In this document: positions 1 through 11,533 of the stretch, one piece after another | How positions within the stretch are numbered: the first letter of the stretch is position 1 | Layout: every line of letters begins with the position of its first letter | Notes under the pieces: generated by a model | What the model was told of the DNA's origin: nothing | Databases searched by the model: none | What the model saw: the letters and a program-made list of their open reading frames with translations, nothing else | Made by a program: the position numbers and the translations under genes | Origin: Trachelipus rathkii | Lineage: Eukaryota; Arthropoda; Malacostraca; Isopoda; Trachelipodidae | Length of the DNA: 15,000 bases | Direction of reading: 5' to 3' | Assembly (NCBI GenBank): GCA_015478945.1 | Contig: JABUQX010004540.1 | Location: 5,001 to 20,000 of the forward strand

Positions 1-140
1 TAATAGTAGTAGTATTAGTAGTAACAGTTATAACAGTGATATCATTAACGACAATATCAATAGTAGTAGTACAGATGGTTGTAGTTATAATAGTAATATC
101 ATTAACAATAATATCAATAGTAGTAATGGGTGTAATAGAA
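1..140. repeat. Degenerate TAG/TAA trinucleotide repeat with an internal duplication
   Basis: The stretch is built from imperfect TAG and TAA triplets. A longer unit is also duplicated: ATCATTAAC occurs at 41 and again at 98, with similar flanks ending in ATCAATAGTAGTA, which gives a 57-bp period. It looks like an old microsatellite that went through a secondary duplication. No coding signal is visible. Confidence 0.7.
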
Positions 141-360
141 AGTAACCAGACATACACTATTACTCAAGCTATTATATGTCTCTTCAACAAGTAATTTAAT
201 AGTAGATATTTAATAAACATTGCAGTGCATTAAACAATAACAATTATGTAATGCATTCATCAGACTTTACCACTTTAAGCATTACAAGTGAAAATAATTT
301 TACGATATAAATATCTGCCTTTGTAACATTATGCATTATACTTCTCGATGCATACGTTCA
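141..360. other. AT-rich sequence without a recognisable feature
   Basis: I see no ORF of note, no repeat longer than a few bases and no RNA-like fold. The composition is AT-rich like the surroundings. Confidence 0.5.
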
Positions 361-1032
<672 letters not shown>

Positions 1033-1080
1033 AAACGATATAACGATTCAACGATTATTCGATTAAACGATTAATCGATA
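1033..1080. repeat. 8-bp tandem repeat, consensus NAACGATT
   Basis: Five consecutive 8-mers in perfect register run from 1041: TAACGATT, CAACGATT, ATTCGATT, AAACGATT, AATCGATA. A related AACGATA lies just before them. ACGATT/ATCGAT-rich stretches like this are known near the ends of some hAT-type DNA transposons; that link is an inference, and no terminal inverted repeat partner was found. Confidence 0.7.
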
Positions 1081-1110
1081 TTTTGTACTGAATGTAAAAA
1101 AAAAATTAAT

Positions 1111-1364
1111 GACGTAAAGACTTAAAGACGTAAAGCAGTAAAGCAGTAAAGACGTAAAGACGTAAAGCAGTAAAGCAGTAAAGCAGTAAAGCAGTAAAGC
1201 AGTAAAGCAGTAAAGCAGTAAAGCATATTATACACACTGTTGCTAGGTAGCTGCGCTATTGATTTACTGTTTTACTGTTTTAAGGTCTGTAAAGTAAATG
1301 TTTTAATGCAGTAAAGCAGTAAAGCAGTAAAGCAGTAAAGCATTAAAGCAGTAAAGCAGTAAAA
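1111..1364. repeat. (GTAAAGCA)n octamer arrays in two blocks with an inverted spacer
   Basis: Block 1 (1111-1224) starts with GTAAAGAC variants and settles into GTAAAGCA units. Block 2 (about 1306-1364) repeats the same octamer with one ATTAAAGC variant. The spacer between them holds the unit in opposite orientation (GATTTACTGTTTTACTG at 1261-1277). A minus-strand ORF crossing the array (Phe-Tyr-Cys-Phe-Thr-Ala-Leu pattern) is a product of the repeat and not a gene. Confidence 0.9.
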
Positions 1365-1444
1365 CAAGAAGTGTTTTATATACTCCAAGTATGTTATGAC
1401 ATAATGGTGCATGGTATTCTGATTCTTAGTTTGGTTCTTTGTGG

Positions 1445-1670
1445 TCCTTTGCGACGATTGCGAATCAACCTTGCGACGATTGCGGGGCGCTCGGTCTTGC
1501 GGAAAAACGCGACAATGACGATGACTGCGACGATTAGCGGGATTGCCAACCAACGATTGCGAAATTTGTTAAAACGATTAACGCAACTCTCCCATTGACG
1601 ATGACGACGACGATGAAGGATTTGTCATTCAAAAGAATGACGATTGAAAATAAATTATGACGATGATTAA
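1445..1670. repeat. CGAT/GCGA-rich degenerate repeat region
   Basis: The 14-mer TTGCGACGATTGCG occurs at 1449-1462 and 1471-1484. Related versions follow near 1525 (CTGCGACGATTAGCG) and 1550 (CAACGATTGCG), then GACGATGACGACGACGATGA near 1600. The region is clearly richer in GC and CpG than its AT-rich neighbours. Short ORFs on both strands here look repeat-derived. The shared ACGATT core suggests one decayed element reaching back to about 1033, but I cannot define its ends. Confidence 0.55.
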
Positions 1671-1739
1671 CAAGACGCACGCATTATAAAACAAAATGGC
1701 AGAAAGCAAATTCTAATGTAACGAAAAAACAAGGTTATT

Positions 1740-2035
1740 ACCATTAAAAGAGGCTCAGGAAAGAACGTGAAGTAATAACGGTACTAAAGATAACGAACAT
1801 ATGTGAAAAAAAAGGGGGCTCCCACCCATTGGGGATTCACCATTGGGGTGAATCCCACCCCCATTTCAAAACGTCAAATATAAAAAAATCAACCCAGGAA
1901 GGTACGTGAGAAACTGGGATGACAAAAGATGTCATCCATCATCCTAAAAAAACACCCATGAACGTACGTGAGTATTAAAAAAAATATATCCACCTGACCA
2001 GCGATTGTGCTCATCGCTGGTCATGTGGATACCCC
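1740..2035 (+). repeat. Dispersed modular repeat, copy 1, with three hairpins
   Basis: Related modules start near 1753 (GGCTCAGGAAAG), 1893 (ACCCAGGAAGGTACGTGAG) and 1951 (ACACCCATGAACGTACGTGAG), most followed by an A-rich stretch and TATAT or ATATG. The same modules recur in opposite orientation at 9490-9880. Perfect or near-perfect inverted repeats lie between and beside them: 1832-1841/1847-1856 (10 of 10 bp), 1917-1924/1930-1937 (8 of 8) and 1987-2005/2013-2031 (18 of 19). The family is not one I recognise. A nonautonomous DNA transposon or a satellite-like unit is possible. No protein is encoded. Confidence 0.6.
1987..2031. other. Strong stem-loop, 19-bp arms, 7-nt loop
   Basis: TATCCACCTGACCAGCGAT at 1987-2005 pairs with 2013-2031 at 18 of 19 positions, around the loop TGTGCTC (2006-2012). 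The only mismatch is C1994 opposite T2024. It lies at the edge of the modular repeat, just before a C-rich stretch and the LINE fragment. It may be a transposon-end hairpin or a small-RNA precursor-like fold; nothing else supports either reading. Confidence 0.75.
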
Positions 2036-2070
2036 ACCCTTTAGTTTCCCTCCCCTTACTACTTGCGTGC

Positions 2071-2563
<493 letters not shown>

Positions 2564-2931
2564 ACTAGTAAATTAATGCTTAGACGCAATTCAAATATGT
2601 ATTTGATAGTTAACCCTGGGCACAAAAACCAATTTTATTTAAAACATAATAAAATTTTAATTGTTCAATAAAGCACTGTACAAATAATATAATATAAAAT
2701 ACATAACATTTCGCCTAGGATAAATAACGCCTAGACCTCTTCAGATGATATTACCAAAATTTTATTAGGCAAACTAATTACAAAAATAAATAAAAATAAA
2801 TAAAACTCGTGAATGGTTGGTTCATTTATTCCTTTATATCGGCGAGGTGACGTGAAGAAAGAAGTATCGAAATCTGAGTTGAATCTAATTTAACTTCACC
2901 TGGAATCCTATTAAAATTATTTGTATTATAA
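2564..2931. other. Unassigned AT-rich sequence
   Basis: No ORF or recognisable mobile-element domain is present. TTAACCC at 2610-2616 resembles a piggyBac end but has no partner. A short A-rich repeat, ATAAATAAAAATAAATAAA, lies near 2784-2802. Confidence 0.5.
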
Positions 2932-3164
<233 letters not shown>

Positions 3165-3261
3165 AACTATATGCGATGATATATGATATATATATATATC
3201 ATATAATATATAAATAGTTGAAACAAAAAAATGTTTTATTTTAACTTTGTAAGCAATAAGC

Positions 3262-3493
3262 TGAGTCAGAGTCGAAATTTTGAATTTGACTGTTGGAGTC
3301 GGAGTCGGAGTCGGAGTCGGAGTCGAAAATTTTTGTTTAAGTGGAGTCGGAGTCGAAAATTTTTGTTTAAGTGGAGTCGGAGTCGAAAATTTTTGTTTAA
3401 GTGGAGTCGTAGTCGGAGTCGAAAATCCAAATTTGAATTTAAGGAGTCTGAGTCGGAGTCGAAAAATTTATTTTACGACTCCGCAGCCCTGGT
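3262..3493 (+). repeat. GAGTCG minisatellite with three 30-bp higher-order units
   Basis: The base unit is GGAGTC/GAGTCG. Three identical 30-bp units (GGAGTCGGAGTCG followed by AAAATTTTTGTTTAAGT) lie at 3313-3342, 3343-3372 and 3373-3402, with diverged units before and after. The block ends with ACGACTCCGCAGCCCTGG (3474-3491), where the hexamer appears inverted. Because 6 and 30 are multiples of three, two frames stay open and give Ser-Arg-rich or Val-Gly-rich peptides. I read these as non-coding. Confidence 0.9.
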
Positions 3494-5275
<1,782 letters not shown>

Positions 5276-5280
5276 ATATT

Positions 5281-5350
5281 CTTTTAATATAATATATATA
5301 TTATTATATATTATATATATATATATATAATATATTATATATATATACAA

Positions 5351-5427
<77 letters not shown>
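5281..5427. repeat. (TA)n microsatellite with small interruptions
   Basis: TA tracts broken by single ATT and TGT steps. They begin right at the break of the Jockey-like relic and end at the GC-rich palindromic patch. Confidence 0.95.
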
Positions 5428-5431
<4 letters not shown>

Positions 5432-5555
5432 GGTGTAGCGGATGGTGATTTTTCACTATCCGCGAATGCGGATAGTTAAAAGTCACTATCCGCGGATTGC
5501 GGATGCGGAAAGCGGATAGTTAAGTTTTTTAGAGTTTTTTAAGCCACAGTTTTCA
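5428..5555. mobile_element. Palindrome-rich patch, possible hAT-type element end
   Basis: A GC-rich island sits between TA tracts. It begins TAGAGGTGTAGCGGATGG and contains ACTATCCGC (5455-5463) facing GCGGATAGT (5468-5476) across a 4-nt loop. The same arms recur at 5485-5493 and 5512-5520. Each unit ends GCGGATAGTTAA, so these are two tandem, self-complementary units. A start like TAGAGGTG and repeated subterminal motifs fit a hAT terminal region (inference). No transposase, partner end or target duplication is visible, so it could be a solo end or a nonautonomous fragment. Confidence 0.45.
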
Positions 5556-5560
5556 TATTA

Positions 5561-5653
5561 TTTTTTTTTTTTTTTTATATATATATATATATTATTATAT
5601 ATACTATTATATATATATATATCTATATATATAGTATATTATATCTATATATA
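5561..5653. repeat. Poly-T followed by interrupted TA tract
   Basis: A run of about 16 T bases passes into TA repeats with ATT and CTA interruptions up to 5653. The poly-T could be the A-tail of a retroposed piece read in reverse, but no such body is recognised next to it. Confidence 0.8.
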
Positions 5654-6012
<359 letters not shown>

Positions 6013-6046
6013 TTGTCGACTTCATCTTCCTTCTATTTTCCCAAGA

Positions 6047-6189
6047 ATGGGGAGTAAGGTGAGTGACGAGCATCGGAAAAGAAAAGCAGTTGATAAGAAC
6101 ATGACAAAGTCGAAAAGAAAGCCAGCCTTATCACCCCCTCTGTACCATTAATTAGTGAGAACTCGTCGCAGTCAGAAAATCCACCCTAA
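6047..6189 (+). pseudogene. Short basic ORF fragment, possibly a transposase N terminus
   Basis: An ATG at 6047 opens 34 codons starting [20 protein letters not shown], rich in Lys and Arg, with a stop at 6149-6151. One base shift just before that stop restores a frame reading [15 protein letters not shown], which stops at 6189, so a single indel may have broken a longer coding piece. A basic N terminus of this type is seen in Tigger/pogo (CENP-B-like) transposases. The match is only a resemblance from memory and no helix-turn-helix or DDE domain follows. It lies between the TA tract and the tail of the opposing LINE. It could also be chance. Confidence 0.3.
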
Positions 6190-6199
6190 GCTTCATGGG

Positions 6200-9100
6200 A
6201 CAGCGATGGACCCTGGCACTATGGGTAGATCGTCATGTAAGGGTTCATCCCTTTGGCCCAGGGGGCACAACAATACCCCCTCACATCCCGCCATTCACGT
6301 CCTGGTTATACACCTTTCTTTCTCAGCCTCTACGCAAACTCACATTTCTCTCCTTCAAAACATTCCTTTACTGATCAATCCACTTTTTCTCAGTCTCCAG
6401 CCGGTCGGTTCCCGACAACACTCTGCCACTTATACATCCGCTAAACCACCGACTTATCATTATCCTTTCCATATCGCACAAACATCTCAACATACTTTCA
6501 TTTATTCTTCCTCATTTACCCCTTTCTTCACACCACACAACTCTCTAATAAGTTCATACCTCATTTTATCATTCTCACACCTAGCACACCCTAAGATTGT
6601 CCATCTGAACAATTGAACTTTAGATCTATACTTCTATTCCAGACCCATAGTCTTCACTACTATACAATAACACAGGTAACAAAAATACCCTCATGTAAGA
6701 CCCTAGCACACCCAACAGATTTAGTCCCTTTACATTCACCAATGATTTTTACTTGCACCAGCCACCTTCCTGGCATCACAACTTTCTACTACACTCTGCA
6801 TCGTCCTTTCCCTTCTCACCAACATATACCCTAAATATTTAACTCAGACCTTGTTCCAGCTGCTCACCATCTAGAATAAATTCACACTGAGGACTGTCCT
6901 CACTCACACCATAACCTTACTCTTATCCCCGTTTACTTTCAAGCCCCTACTTTTACACAACACCCTGCCAAATCTTCTACCAATCCCTCTCAAACTCTCT
7001 TCCAGATTCGCCACACCAGAACAAATCATCCGCAGTATAATAGCGTAGGCACCTCCAACTCATCTCCATTCTCCATCATTCTAACACCATTTCCTGCATC
7101 CCACCTCGAATTCTTTCATAACCATCCATAATAACAAATTGAATAACCAAGGAGACATCACACAACCCTGTCTAACTCCGCTATTAATCCTAAAACAATC
7201 ACCTTGACACCATTTTTTTTAATTTTTTTTCTTTTTTCTCGTACCACGCTTCACTCCCGTCATAACATACTTGATTCCATTCAAAGCATAACACCTGCCA
7301 TAAGCTTCCCTATTAACTCTATCATAGCCCTGTTGCAAATCCATAAAACCTAAATACAATTTTTTCTTCTTCTCCCTCATTTCTCAATCATTTGTTTCAT
7401 GTAAAGATTTGATCGACACTCTCACCACTCCTAAGCGCACCTCGTTCTTCACAATAGTCCGTCAGTCATCGAAATGTACTCTTTCGACTAATAAAGTTAT
7501 TTCCCTTCTAATCTCTACAGTTCCCTTTTATCCTTTACCCTTATAATACAGGGTAATTACGCTCCTCGCTCCAATCCTTGGAACGTATAACCTCCATAAA
7601 ACGCTTTTTAACCTTCCAAATGCCAATCAATCACCATCTCGCCTCCGTTCTATGATCATTTCACCAGTATTTCATCTATACCTGCAGATTTACATTCTTC
7701 AACTTTCTCAAACTACACTCATTACCTCCTCCTAACTAATAACCTCATCCCCCAAAATACCTATTCTTTTTACAATCAAACCTACACACATTCACTATCA
7801 CCTCTTCATTACTGTTAATATTGTGCAGATTTTCGAAGTTTTTCCTCCACACTCTCCTCACATCCCTTTTATCAGTTCACCATTCACCATCCCTATTATT
7901 ATTCTAAGCAGATTCCTTTTATTCTTAACCTTTCGCGCTTCTTCCAGAAGAGCTTCCATATTCCCTTGTAAGTCCTCATTCATCCTCCTCCAAACTGTTC
8001 ATTACTCTTGCTTTCTCTACGTTGCACCTTTTTAAAGTATTTTCTTTTTTTCTTCCTTATATAATTCCAACATCTTTCTTTTGAACTTCATCATTTGCTT
8101 TAGTACATTCAACCATGCTTCTTTTTTACTTAAACGCTTTCATCACCCTTCATTCATTCCTGTTAACATTCTTACTTCTACTTTGCACATCCACACACTT
8201 CCATTGCACTACTAACAATTGCTTCCTTCATTTGCCCCCAAATTTGTTCAGTTCAACTTGTTCACATTCAACCGATTTACTAGTGAGGAGCGCTTACATA
8301 CTTATCCTTATTGTCTTGTTCACTTAACTTCTTCACTCTTAATTTTTACGTATTCCTTTCACTTATTAACTCGTCTGCATCCAAGCCCCCAATAACTTAT
8401 TTTACATAGAACAACATAATGATCCGATAATCCATTCCTAAACCCTCACTGATTTAACATCAACACATACTTCACATCTCCTTCTTCACCAACACAAAAT
8501 CAATCATACTTTTCACATCGATACCATCTCTACCTACACAACTCTAGTATCACTTATGTGATACTCTTGTGGTTTAAAGAAAGTATTACTTACACACCTA
8601 CCTCTCTCTTCACAGAAATTAATCACCTTCCTACCATCTCATTTTCTCCCGCCACCCCAAACCACCTGTTATACCATCCCTTTTTGATCACCTATTCAAC
8701 CATTTCAGGTCCCCCAACACTCTCAATCTGAAGCTCCTACTCACCCCATCCAGAGCATCATTCAGATTATCCAAAAAATCGTTCTCTCTTCAACGTTTCC
8801 CTCATATGGACCATACGTCACAAACCAACACATACCCTTGAACTTTCAAAACTTAAATTTAACCAATAGATTCTAGGACTCACACACACAAAGTCTAACA
8901 TAGCTTTGTACAACAGGTCACTCATCAAAATTGCCAACTCCTCTATCCCTCTCTCCATTCCTTTCCATAAAAAAAAAGACACCCAGCACACACACAGTTT
9001 ACACACCACACCACTCATTTTCACCGTTTTTCCTTTCATCTTTGTTTCAGTCACAGCCAGCAAATCCAATTTGCCCTTTCTAAATACATCCATCGCCTCT

Positions 9101-9365
9101 CTCCTCTTCTTTCCTCAACATTTAATTCCTCTGACATTCCATTTGTACCCATAGATTCATACAATTTCGCGAAAGATAGAAGGCGTTTACGGCGATCACG
9201 GACTTCTCCGAGGAACGCATTTAGCTTCTGGCAGAATAGATGGTTAAGTAGGCAAGCCAACCACTACACCGTCCCTAAGTCGTCTTCTACGACACGCAGG
9301 ACATACGATGTGGGCAATTCTTTCTCCCCCACACACAGGGATATGAGTAGTAGGGATGTCGTAAG
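6200..9365 (-). pseudogene. Near full-length, frameshifted non-LTR retrotransposon (APE endonuclease and reverse transcriptase)
   Basis: On the minus strand the coding order of one LINE ORF can be followed across many frame changes. The APE endonuclease has LDLLAVTETKMKGK (about 9028-9070), LGDLK (8700-8717, Asn of the usual GDLN lost), MIDFVLVKK and GLSDHYVVL (about 8408-8434). The reverse transcriptase has a GEMVIDW-like start (about 7640), a VDQIF-like motif, INSGVRQGCVMSPWLF (7143-7190, intact) and Y-ADD (7025-7037, one extra base between Tyr and Ala). GLKVN-like and LHEG-like segments and a KKWIDQ-like tail end near 6350. Upstream of the ORF, 9260-9365 looks like its 5' UTR (CTGCGTGTCGTAGAAG on the minus strand). 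About ten codons seem deleted between the AYDRVNRE-like segment and INSGV. Ends are approximate. Clade is not certain; the family resembles LINEs abundant in decapods. Confidence 0.85.
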
Positions 9366-9490
9366 TGTTGTCTAGAAGAGGGGTGTGTACTTTAAATCAT
9401 GTGTATATGATATGTGGATAAATGGTGGTTAGTAACATGTTGCCTGGAGGATGAGTGTGTAAAGAATATGAGTAGTATAGGGAGTAAATT
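9366..9490. other. Unassigned sequence upstream of the LINE
   Basis: GATATGAGTAGTAGGGATGT (9340-9359) is echoed by GAATATGAGTAGTATAGGGA (9466-9484), a loose direct repeat about 125 bp apart. No coding potential is visible. Confidence 0.4.
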
Positions 9491-9880
9491 GACGGATGAC
9501 AGATTTGTCACCCTCCTGTTGCCCTCCTGTCACTCTGTCAATACAGGCATATATTTTTTAATACTCAGCTACCTTCATGGGTGTTTTTTAGGATGATGGG
9601 TGACAGATTTGTCACCTTGTCAGCCCAGACATATATTTTTAGCTAGTTTTAGTACTCAGCTACCTTCCTGAGCCTTTTTTTTCGCGGATTTTCCCCCCTA
9701 AGGGGGGTTTTCGGAGTTCACCAACGCGTTTTCGCTTAACCGCAAGGCCCTGCCGAACCGCGCCGAACCGCGCCGAACCGCGCCGAACAGCGCCGAACCG
9801 CACTACCCCACGCCGGACTGTTTTTTTCGCTGTTTCGCATCCTCGTTTTTTCTATTACTCATCTACCTTCATGGTCCTTT
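9491..9880 (-). repeat. Dispersed modular repeat, copy 2 (inverted relative to copy 1)
   Basis: The plus strand shows ACTCAGCTACCTTCATGG (9563-9580), ACTCAGCTACCTTCCTGAG (9654-9672) and ACTCATCTACCTTCATGG (9857-9874), each followed by a T-rich run. These are the reverse complement of the modules at 1740-1995. The matching part of copy 1 extends through CATCATCCTAAAAAA, CACCCATGAA and TATTAAAAAA. Hairpins GGTGACA/TGTCACC (9599-9605/9610-9616) and GATGACA/TGTCACC (9495-9501/9506-9512, one mismatch) correspond to the 1917-1937 hairpin. The GC-rich island at 9683-9840 interrupts the copy. Confidence 0.65.
9683..9840. repeat. GC-rich island with (CGCCGAACCG)n decamer minisatellite
   Basis: Five decamers in register cover 9751-9800 (CGCCGAACCG with two single-base variants). 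Upstream, CCCCCC TAA GGGGGG (9693-9707) forms a short C/G stem. The island is CpG-rich in an AT-rich setting and sits inside the modular repeat. No ORF of interest was seen. Confidence 0.85.
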
Positions 9881-10048
9881 TTAATCCGAAATATTTCAGT
9901 TTATTTCACGTAGGATCATGAATGTATTTTTAATATCTACGAATGTATTTTTCATATGACGTCACAAACAGGTATCTATCATAGTACAAAGACTCGCTAG
10001 GTCTAAATACAATGCCTTATCAATTGGTTTCATAATATCCATTAGGCT

Positions 10049-10050
<2 letters not shown>
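9881..10050. other. Unassigned sequence
   Basis: GAATGTATTTTTAATAT and GAATGTATTTTTCATAT occur as a short direct repeat near 9920-9957. Otherwise nothing recognisable. Confidence 0.45.
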
Positions 10051-10104
<54 letters not shown>

Positions 10105-10140
10105 GAGTTTTTTTTTTTTTTTATATATATATATAATATT
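10051..10140. repeat. (TA)n tract, poly-T run and second short TA tract
   Basis: TA repeats to 10100, the spacer AGGTGAG, 15 or more T bases (10108-10122), then TA again. Confidence 0.9.
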
Positions 10141-10745
10141 ATTACAAGGAGAAGTTTGTTTGTTTTTCCATCTAGCTCTGGTAGACCTCTTTGAACGTGA
10201 GCTCAGAAGCTTATACCTCACCACCACCTTTCACATGCTTTGCTCTTCTGTTCTCGTGGGGTCGTAGCGGTGAGTAGGGTTTCACTGATCCCCCACATCC
10301 TCTATGGCTGCTCTTATGCTCTTCTGGAAGGTTTCACAGGTCTCCCGAACCCTTTGGGTCCTCTTTGAGGAGTGGTCACCACTTGTCATTTTATACTACT
10401 TAGCCATGTATATGCACCATGCGTTTGCGCATACATGTATATGCATCATGCGTTTGCGCATCCCATCTTCAGACGCGAATCATCCCACCCGCAAGGAATA
10501 ACAATGGAATTGCGGGAATTAAAAAGTGACCTCTTCCAGTCACTGACTGACCGAACTGGAACTCGACCACTGACCACTTTGGGAAGTGTATAGGACTTAA
10601 CAGATTGATCTCGCCTAAACGGCCGTTAATAACTAAACTTTTGGTAAATACATATAAAGGATTTTATGTATAGCAAAAATTTGGAATCCGCTATTTCCAT
10701 ACTTTTCCAAAATTAAATCTGGAAATTTTATATCAATTTGCGCAA
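10141..10745. other. Unassigned higher-complexity segment with a 27-bp duplication
   Basis: This is one of the few stretches of normal complexity. ATGTATATGCA-C/T-CATGCGTTTGCGCAT occurs at 10406-10432 and 10435-10461 with one difference. The ORFs on the plus strand around it (65 and 73 codons, overlapping) show no domain I recognise. On the minus strand a frame near 10260-10380 reads SSKRTQRVRETCETFQKSIR-like, which looks protein-like but unidentified. It may be a repeat fragment or an untranslated region. I cannot assign it. Confidence 0.35.
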
Positions 10746-10780
<35 letters not shown>

Positions 10781-10867
10781 ATATAAATATATATACATAT
10801 ACTATACTATATATTATATATATAATATAATATATATATCAACGAGAGAGAGAGAGAGAGAGAAAGA

Positions 10868-10925
<58 letters not shown>

Positions 10926-10983
10926 CCAATATATTTACATATGCATTCCGAAAAACACGTGTTTAAGATATTCAACAGAGTAC

Positions 10984-11031
<48 letters not shown>

Positions 11032-11289
11032 TATATATATATATATATATGATATACTTATATCCTATATATATATATATAATGAGAGAGAGAGTAAAAC
11101 GCGCTATCAAATCCATTCACACATACATCTTCCACATACTTACACACACCACATCACACGTACACACACACCACCACGTACACCTACATACACACACGCC
11201 CACACACACATCACACACAGCAGGACAACACACAATAATACTAATCACAATTCAACATAAACACCCCACACACACACACACTCTATATA

Positions 11290-11327
<38 letters not shown>

Positions 11328-11380
11328 TATATATATATAATATATATATTTATACATATATTACTTATATATATATACAC
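10746..11380. repeat. Cluster of TA, GA and CA microsatellites
   Basis: In order: interrupted TA (10747-10838), GA with two interruptions (10844-10921), a short unique spacer, TA (10985-11050), TA (about 11067-11081), GA (11083-11094), imperfect CA (about 11118-11281) and TA (11283-11377). The 115-codon open frame here is repeat-derived (Tyr-Ile, Thr-His). Confidence 0.95.
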
Positions 11381-11397
11381 CTTTTACTTAAAATAAA

Positions 11398-11484
11398 AAT
11401 GAGTCATGGGATGAAGGATCGGTATCCAGAGGAGCGTTCGGGACGAAGCCCTATAAGCGACTCATTCACAATTGGAATGAGTCG
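11398..11484 (+). other. Stem-loop with a competing upstream arm
   Basis: CGACTCATTC (11458-11467) pairs perfectly with GAATGAGTCG (11475-11484) around the loop ACAATTG. AATGAGTC also occurs at 11398-11405 and could pair with the same GACTCATT. The alternative would enclose about 53 nt. Function unknown. Confidence 0.6.
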
Positions 11485-11533
11485 AGTACCTGAGGTCGGG
11501 GTAGTTAAAACTCCAAAACCAGGAAAACGCTGA
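11399..11533 (+). CDS. 44-codon ORF of unknown function (tentative)
   Basis: The ATG at 11399 starts a short frame beginning MSHGMKDRYPEERSGRSPIS and ending VKTPKPGKR before TGA at 11531-11533. Composition is protein-like (mixed polar and basic, no simple repeat), unlike its surroundings. GTAAAT overlaps the stop and resembles a splice donor, so this could be an exon piece. The same DNA folds into a 10-bp stem (11458-11467/11475-11484), which argues equally for a repeat or RNA element. No family is recognised and I put little weight on the coding call. Confidence 0.2.
   Translation: MSHGMKDRYPEERSGRSPISDSFTIGMSRVPEVGVVKTPKPGKR

Noticed and set aside
1111..1364. CRISPR-like array at the GTAAAGCA repeats
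   Set aside because: The units are 8-bp tandem repeats without spacers and the genome is clearly eukaryotic.
2610..2630. TTAACCCTGGG as a second piggyBac end
   Set aside because: No matching subterminal palindrome, transposase or inverted partner nearby; a 7-bp match occurs by chance.
6155..8327. Plus-strand frames rich in Ser, Thr, His and Pro across the LINE
   Set aside because: They are antisense shadows of the minus-strand LINE, whose motifs (QGC, YADD, SDH) fall in the expected order.
8546..8565. Perfect 8-bp hairpin AGTATCAC-TTAT-GTGATACT
   Set aside because: It lies inside the decayed LINE endonuclease coding sequence with no counterpart elsewhere in the window; chance is likely.
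9414..9596. 60-codon plus-strand frame as a small gene
   Set aside because: It runs from unassigned sequence into the modular repeat and shows no protein features.
11399..11470. Hammerhead-ribozyme-like core (CAGAGGAG, then GGGACGAAG)
   Set aside because: The conserved CTGATGA and GAAA elements are not matched, and no cleavage-site stem with a proper NTH triplet could be drawn.
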